A stretch of 62,747 bases of DNA, from the NCBI GenBank assembly GCA_029779535.1, contig JAKPAG010000034.1, forward strand, positions 1 to 62,747, given 5' to 3'. The position numbers and the translations under genes are program-made. This document shows, piece by piece, positions 58,924 through 62,747 of this stretch. Below the pieces are notes generated by a model. The model searched no databases and had not been told where the DNA came from. It worked only from the letters and a program-made list of their open reading frames with translations. This DNA is from Pseudomonadota bacterium. GTDB taxonomy: Bacteria > Pseudomonadota > Alphaproteobacteria > Sphingomonadales > Sphingomonadaceae. Within the stretch, counting starts at the first letter, position 1. Each line of letters starts with the position of its first letter.

Positions 58924-60114
58924 ATGGCTAAGGCAAAATTCGAGCGGAATAAGCCGCACTGCAACATCGGCACCATCGGTCACGTTGACCATGGCAAGAC
59001 CACGCTGACTGCCGCGATCACCAAGGTCATGGCGGAAATCAACGGTGGTGAAGCCGTTGACTTCGCGAACATCGACAAGGCTCCCGAAGAGCGCGAGCGT
59101 GGTATCACCATCTCGACCGCTCACGTTGAGTACGAAACCGCTGCCCGTCACTATGCGCACGTCGACTGCCCGGGCCACGCCGACTATGTGAAGAACATGA
59201 TCACCGGCGCGGCGCAGATGGACGGCGCCATCCTCGTGGTGAACGCTGCTGACGGCCCGATGCCGCAGACCCGCGAACACATCCTGCTCGCCCGCCAGGT
59301 CGGCGTGCCGGCGCTGGTCGTGTACATGAACAAGGTTGACCAGGTCGACGATCCGGAAATTCTCGAGCTCGTCGAACTCGAAATCCGCGAACTGCTGTCG
59401 AGCTACGGCTTCCCGGGTGACGACATCCCCGTGATCCCGGGTTCGGCTCTGGCCGCCCTCGAAGGTCGCGACGAAAAGATCGGCAAGGAATCGATCATTG
59501 CGCTGATGAACGCCGTCGACACTGCCATCCCGCAGCCGCCGCGTCCGACCGACAAGCCGTTCCTGATGCCGGTCGAAGACGTGTTCTCGATCTCGGGTCG
59601 TGGTACCGTGGTGACTGGCCGCGTCGAAACTGGCATCGTCAAGGTTGGCGACGAAGTCGAAGTGATCGGCCTCAAGGACACCCAGAAGACCGTCGTGACT
59701 GGCGTCGAAATGTTCCGCAAGCTGCTCGACCAGGGCGAAGCCGGCGACAACATCGGCGCGCTGGTGCGTGGTCTGAAGCGTGAAGACGTTGAGCGCGGCC
59801 AGGTTCTGGCCAAGCCCGGCTCGGTCACGCCGCACACCGAATTCGCGGCCGAAGTCTACGTGCTGTCGAAGGACGAAGGTGGCCGTCACACCCCGTTCTT
59901 CGCCAACTATCGTCCGCAGTTCTACTTCCGCACCACCGACGTGACCGGCGAAGTGATCCTTCCCGAAGGCACCGAAATGGTGATGCCGGGCGACAACGTT
60001 GCCCTCTCGGTCAAGCTGATCGCGCCGATCGCGATGGACGAAGGTCTGCGCTTCGCCATCCGCGAAGGCGGCCGCACTGTCGGTTCGGGCGTTGTCAGCA
60101 AGATTACGAAGTAA
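58924..60114 (+). CDS. tuf: Elongation factor Tu
   Basis: The protein has 396 residues. The GTPase motifs are [38 protein letters not shown] and NKVDQVDD, and the C-terminal domain III ends [15 protein letters not shown]. It brings aminoacyl-tRNA to the ribosome. A strong terminator follows at 60143, so the str operon ends here. Confidence 0.99.
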   Translation: MAKAKFERNKPHCNIGTIGHVDHGKTTLTAAITKVMAEINGGEAVDFANIDKAPEERERGITISTAHVEYETAARHYAHVDCPGHADYVKNMITGAAQMDGAILVVNAADGPMPQTREHILLARQVGVPALVVYMNKVDQVDDPEILELVELEIRELLSSYGFPGDDIPVIPGSALAALEGRDEKIGKESIIALMNAVDTAIPQPPRPTDKPFLMPVEDVFSISGRGTVVTGRVETGIVKVGDEVEVIGLKDTQKTVVTGVEMFRKLLDQGEAGDNIGALVRGLKREDVERGQVLAKPGSVTPHTEFAAEVYVLSKDEGGRHTPFFANYRPQFYFRTTDVTGEVILPEGTEMVMPGDNVALSVKLIAPIAMDEGLRFAIREGGRTVGSGVVSKITK

Positions 60115-60142
60115 TTCGCTGATCTTCGGCTAACACCGGAAA

Positions 60143-60183
60143 GAAAGCCCGGCTTCCGCAAGGAGGCCGGGCTTTCTCGTTTC
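60143..60183 (+). terminator. Intrinsic terminator of the str operon
   Basis: GAAAGCCCGGC (60143-60153) and GCCGGGCTTTC (60166-60176) form a perfect 11-base stem with a 12-base loop, followed by TCGTTTCT, 28 bases after the tuf stop. Confidence 0.88.
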
Positions 60184-60317
60184 TGCAGGCGCGAGCCACT
60201 CAGCCAATCGCCTATCGTATGATTACGTCAGGCCGGACAAAGTGGTTACTATCTTGCGTGGTTCGGGGTGTCCGGACCAGGTGGCAGGAAAGGCCGGAAA
60301 ACTGCGAAAAAAGGGGC

Positions 60318-60346
60318 TTGCACGAATCCCGACCCGCGTGTAGGGG
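60318..60346 (+). promoter_or_regulatory. Promoter of the S10 operon
   Basis: TTGCAC (60318-60323) and TAGGGG (60341-60346) are exactly 17 bases apart, 63 bases before rpsJ. The tuf terminator lies upstream, so the S10 operon needs its own promoter, and this is the best match in the spacer. Confidence 0.6.
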
Positions 60347-60409
60347 CGCCCTTCATATTGAATTGGGGGCGAAAGCCTCTTTGCTCTTTCTCATCGGTAG
60401 CAGGACACA

Positions 60410-60721
60410 ATGGAAGCTCAGAATATCCGCATTCGCCTGAAAGCGTTCGATCATCGCGTGCTTGACCAGGCCACTGGCGAAATCGCGGAAACCGCGCGCC
60501 GCACTGGTGCGCTGATCCGGGGCCCCATTCCTCTGCCGACCAAGATCGAGAAGTTCTGCGTCAACCGCGGGCCGCACATCGACAAGAAGTCGCGTGAGCA
60601 GTTCGAAGTGCGCACCTACAAGCGGTTGCTCGACATCGTGCAGCCCAACGCCACCACTGTGGACGCGCTGATGAAGCTCGACCTGGCGGCCGGGGTCAAT
60701 GTCGAAATCAAGCTGGCCTAA
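60410..60721 (+). CDS. rpsJ: 30S ribosomal protein S10 (NusE)
   Basis: The protein has 103 residues. The sequence begins [20 protein letters not shown] and contains [20 protein letters not shown] and the C-terminal [13 protein letters not shown]. It is a part of the 30S head and also the NusE partner of NusB in antitermination. It is unusual here in being separated from rplC by a long structured spacer. Confidence 0.98.
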   Translation: MEAQNIRIRLKAFDHRVLDQATGEIAETARRTGALIRGPIPLPTKIEKFCVNRGPHIDKKSREQFEVRTYKRLLDIVQPNATTVDALMKLDLAAGVNVEIKLA

Positions 60722-60743
60722 GCTCGGTTCGACTGAAAGTTTC

Positions 60744-60968
60744 GGACCTCTCGGTCCACATTCCTTCCGGGCTTCTGCCCGGCTCCAAGCGGATCAAGAC
60801 CGCGACGAGACAGAGCCTCAGCACAAGTTGAGGACATAAGGGATACCTCCGAGGCTAGCCTCGGGCATGCGTCCCCCGTCTCGCTCCCTTTAGAGGGAGC
60901 ACCCAGCCCGGACGGGGCGCGCATCACAAAATGGGCTGGACACGCCTGTAGGGATGGTCCCTGCAGGC
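60744..60968 (+). promoter_or_regulatory. Structured spacer between rpsJ and rplC, candidate ribosomal-protein leader
   Basis: Perfect stems occur in series: GGACC/GGTCC (60744-60757), CCGGGC/GCCCGG (60767-60782), CCTCA/TGAGG (60816-60833), the 16-base palindrome CCGAGGCTAGCCTCGG (60849-60864), GCTCCCT/AGGGAGC (60883-60900), CCAGCCC/GGGCTGG (60903-60939), and CCTGTAGGGA/TCCCTGCAGG (60945-60967, one G-T pair). CCCCGTC (60874-60880) can instead pair with GACGGGG (60911-60917), excluding some of the others. The last stem ends 20 bases before the rplC start. A role in autoregulation is inferred. Confidence 0.6.
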
Positions 60969-60986
60969 CTCTGTAGGAGATGCATC

Positions 60987-61739
60987 ATGCGCACTGGCGT
61001 GATCGCAAAGAAGGTGGGGATGACCCGCCTGTTCCAGGAAGACGGACGGCACGTGCCGGTCACTGTCCTGGCTTTGGAAGATTGCCAGGTGGTGTCGGTT
61101 CGCACTGCTGATCGCGACGGTTACGTTGCGGTGCAGCTGGGCGCCGGTTCCGCCAAGCAGAAGAATGTTGCCAAGCCGCAGCGCGAACACTTCGCCAAGG
61201 CTGAAGTTCCGTTGAAGCAGCAGGTTGTCGAGTTCCGCGTTGCGGACGACGCCGTGCTCGAAGTCGGCTCGACGATTGCCGCCTCGCATTTTGCGGTTGG
61301 CCAGCTCGTCGACATTTCGGGCCACACGCAGGGCAAGGGCTTTGCCGGTGCGATGAAGCGCTGGGGTTTCGGCGGTATGCGCGCCACCCACGGTGTCTCG
61401 ATCAGCCACCGTGCCCACGGTTCGACTGGTAACCGCCAGGATCCGGGCCGCGTCTTCAAGAACAAGAAGATGGCCGGTCACATGGGCGACCGTCACCGCA
61501 CCCAGCAGAACCTGGAAGTCGTGCGCGTCGATGACGAGCGCGGGCTGATCTTCGTCAAGGGTTCGGTCCCGGGTTCGAAGAACGCCTGGCTGACCGTGAA
61601 GGACGCCGTCAAGGTCGCCCGTCACGCCGAAGCGCCCTATCCCGCTGGTCTGAAGCAGGCCGCCAACAGCAATGCCGCTGCTCCCGCCGAAGCCCCTGTG
61701 GTTGACGCGCCGGAAGCCGGTGAAGGCCAGGAGGGCTAA
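60987..61739 (+). CDS. rplC: 50S ribosomal protein L3
   Basis: The protein has 250 residues. It begins [20 protein letters not shown] and contains [19 protein letters not shown] and the conserved [20 protein letters not shown] loop that reaches the peptidyl-transferase centre. The C-terminus has an Ala/Glu/Pro-rich extension of about 25 residues ([20 protein letters not shown]) not seen in E. coli. TAGGAGAT precedes ATG 60987. Confidence 0.97.
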   Translation: MRTGVIAKKVGMTRLFQEDGRHVPVTVLALEDCQVVSVRTADRDGYVAVQLGAGSAKQKNVAKPQREHFAKAEVPLKQQVVEFRVADDAVLEVGSTIAASHFAVGQLVDISGHTQGKGFAGAMKRWGFGGMRATHGVSISHRAHGSTGNRQDPGRVFKNKKMAGHMGDRHRTQQNLEVVRVDDERGLIFVKGSVPGSKNAWLTVKDAVKVARHAEAPYPAGLKQAANSNAAAPAEAPVVDAPEAGEGQEG

Positions 61740-61742
61740 GTC

Positions 61743-62369
61743 GTGAAGGTGAAGCTTTCCAATCTCGACGGGACCGCCGCGAAGGGCGACGTCGAACTGA
61801 ATGACGACGTGTTCGGTCTCGAGCCGCGCGCCGACATTCTCCACCGCGTTGTCACCTGGCAGCTCGAAAACCGTCGCGGCATCGCCCGTGCAGCGCGCGA
61901 GCGTTCGGACGTGGCCCGCACCGGCAAGAAGTTCGGTCGCCAGAAGGGCGGCGGTACCGCTCGTCACGGCGACCGCAAGGCGCCCGTGTTCATCGGCGGT
62001 GGCAAGGCCATGGGTCCGCGTCGTCGTGAATTCGATGTGTCGCTGAACAAGAAGGTCCGTGCGCTGGGTCTGAAGATGGCTCTGTCGAGCAAGGCCAAGA
62101 CTGGCCTGGTCGTCGTCGACACGCTCGACGTGACCGATGCCAAGACCAAGGCCGTTGCCGCTCAGCTGGCCAAGGCCAACTGGGGCAAGAAGGTGCTCGT
62201 GATCGACGGTGAGCAGGTCAATGCCGGGTTCGCCCGCGCGGCCCGCAACCTCGTCGGTGTCAACGTGCTCCCGGCTATCGGCGCGAACGTCTATGACATC
62301 CTGAAGCATGATACGCTGGTGCTGACGCGCGCCGCGGTCGAAAAGCTGGAGGCGCGTTTCAATGGCTAA
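61743..62369 (+). CDS. rplD: 50S ribosomal protein L4
   Basis: The protein has 208 residues. GTG 61743 lies 3 bases after the rplC stop, with its AGGAGGG ribosome site inside rplC. Motifs are [20 protein letters not shown] and a long exit-tunnel loop with GRQKGGGTA. In E. coli L4 represses the S10 operon; here the structured spacer before rplC is a possible target. It overlaps rplW by 8 bases. Confidence 0.97.
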   Translation: MKVKLSNLDGTAAKGDVELNDDVFGLEPRADILHRVVTWQLENRRGIARAARERSDVARTGKKFGRQKGGGTARHGDRKAPVFIGGGKAMGPRRREFDVSLNKKVRALGLKMALSSKAKTGLVVVDTLDVTDAKTKAVAAQLAKANWGKKVLVIDGEQVNAGFARAARNLVGVNVLPAIGANVYDILKHDTLVLTRAAVEKLEARFNG

Positions 62370-62667
62370 GGACGCAATCGACACGCGTCACTACGACGTG
62401 ATCGTGGCTCCCCACATCACTGAAAAATCGACGCTGCTCAGCGAAAACAACGCCGTGGTCTTCAAGGTGGCGGACAGCGCCACCAAGCCGCAGATCAAGG
62501 CGGCGGTCGAAGCCCTGTTCGACGTCAAGGTGGTCTCCGTGAACACCCTGACCCAGAAGGGCAAGACCAAGCGGTGGAAGGGCAAGCCCTATCGCCGTTC
62601 GGACGTCAAGAAGGCGGTCGTTCGCCTGGCTGAAGGCCAGTCGATCGACGTCACCAGCGGGATCTGA
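62362..62667 (+). CDS. rplW: 50S ribosomal protein L23
   Basis: The protein has 101 residues. The start overlaps the end of rplD. The core is [20 protein letters not shown] and [20 protein letters not shown], with [21 protein letters not shown]23 sits at the tunnel exit and docks trigger factor and SRP. Confidence 0.97.
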   Translation: MAKDAIDTRHYDVIVAPHITEKSTLLSENNAVVFKVADSATKPQIKAAVEALFDVKVVSVNTLTQKGKTKRWKGKPYRRSDVKKAVVRLAEGQSIDVTSGI

Positions 62668-62675
62668 GGCGCACC

Positions 62676-62747
62676 ATGGCACTCAAGAACTACAACCCGA
62701 CCAGCCCGGCCCGTCGCGGCCTGATCCTGGTCGACCGCTCGGCGCTG
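62676..62747 (+). CDS. rplB: 50S ribosomal protein L2, N-terminal part (runs off the window)
   Basis: Twenty-four residues are visible, MALKNYNPTSPARRGLILVD and onward, the standard L2 N-terminus. The start lies 8 bases after the rplW stop. The gene continues beyond the window end. Confidence 0.93.
   Translation, partial: MALKNYNPTSPARRGLILVDRSAL

Overview
The window reads as a GC-rich alphaproteobacterial chromosome, most likely a sphingomonad (Sphingomonadaceae/Erythrobacteraceae type). The support is indirect: strong G/C bias at third codon positions, many TonB-dependent receptors, an ATPase-inhibitor zeta homologue, a Coq4-type protein, a metZ-type methionine pathway, and the rpsL-rpsG-fusA-tuf then rpsJ-rplC-rplD-rplW-rplB order. 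I cannot name a genus from the sequence alone.

Positions 1 to about 11,990 are foreign in character. By eye the GC is lower and the gene content is that of a mobilizable genomic island. In order there are: the 3' end of an IS21-type insertion sequence that has beheaded a gene; an ArdC-like antirestriction protein; a small unknown protein; an AbiE-type (type IV) toxin-antitoxin pair with a palindromic operator; two small island proteins; an orphan type IV prepilin-like gene with its own promoter and operator-like inverted repeat; an HTH regulator; a tightly overlapping operon of a large serine recombinase with two different ParB/RepB-like proteins; and a convergent MobC-relaxase pair, upstream of which lies a repeat-rich candidate oriT. 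A strong plus-strand terminator at 12,030-12,063 with no plus-strand gene in front of it may be the remnant of a transcript cut by island insertion.

Positions 12,065 to about 53,300 are core and semi-core chromosome. The content includes a Nudix hydrolase; monothiol glutaredoxin plus BolA; a zeta-type ATPase inhibitor; leuD coupled to a tiny membrane protein; two quinone oxidoreductases; secreted hydrolases and peptidases; a degenerate HD-GYP protein; tRNA-Gln; ilvE; tlyA, ubiK, recO and leuB; a GT2-GtrA fusion and a PMT-type glycosyltransferase; metZ and apaG. A four-gene plus-strand locus at 39.5-45.8 kb (DUF2946-like protein, TonB receptor, PepSY protein with a His/Met-rich insert, TonB receptor) looks like a metal-uptake unit, copper being my best guess. 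Next to it a TetR regulator faces a cytochrome P450-rubredoxin pair. A TonB gene, two flavin oxidoreductases and a GST follow.

At 53.4-55.4 kb lies a DNA methyltransferase with an apparent C-terminal nuclease-like domain. Its target-recognition segment has visibly lower GC than the rest of the gene, and it is translationally coupled to a small HTH-like protein. From 55.5 kb to the end are the str operon (rpsL, rpsG, fusA, tuf, terminator) and the start of the S10 operon. S12 carries Arg at residue 88, the position where Lys-to-Arg gives streptomycin resistance in other bacteria. A 265-base spacer between rpsJ and rplC is packed with perfect hairpins and is a candidate undescribed ribosomal-protein leader.
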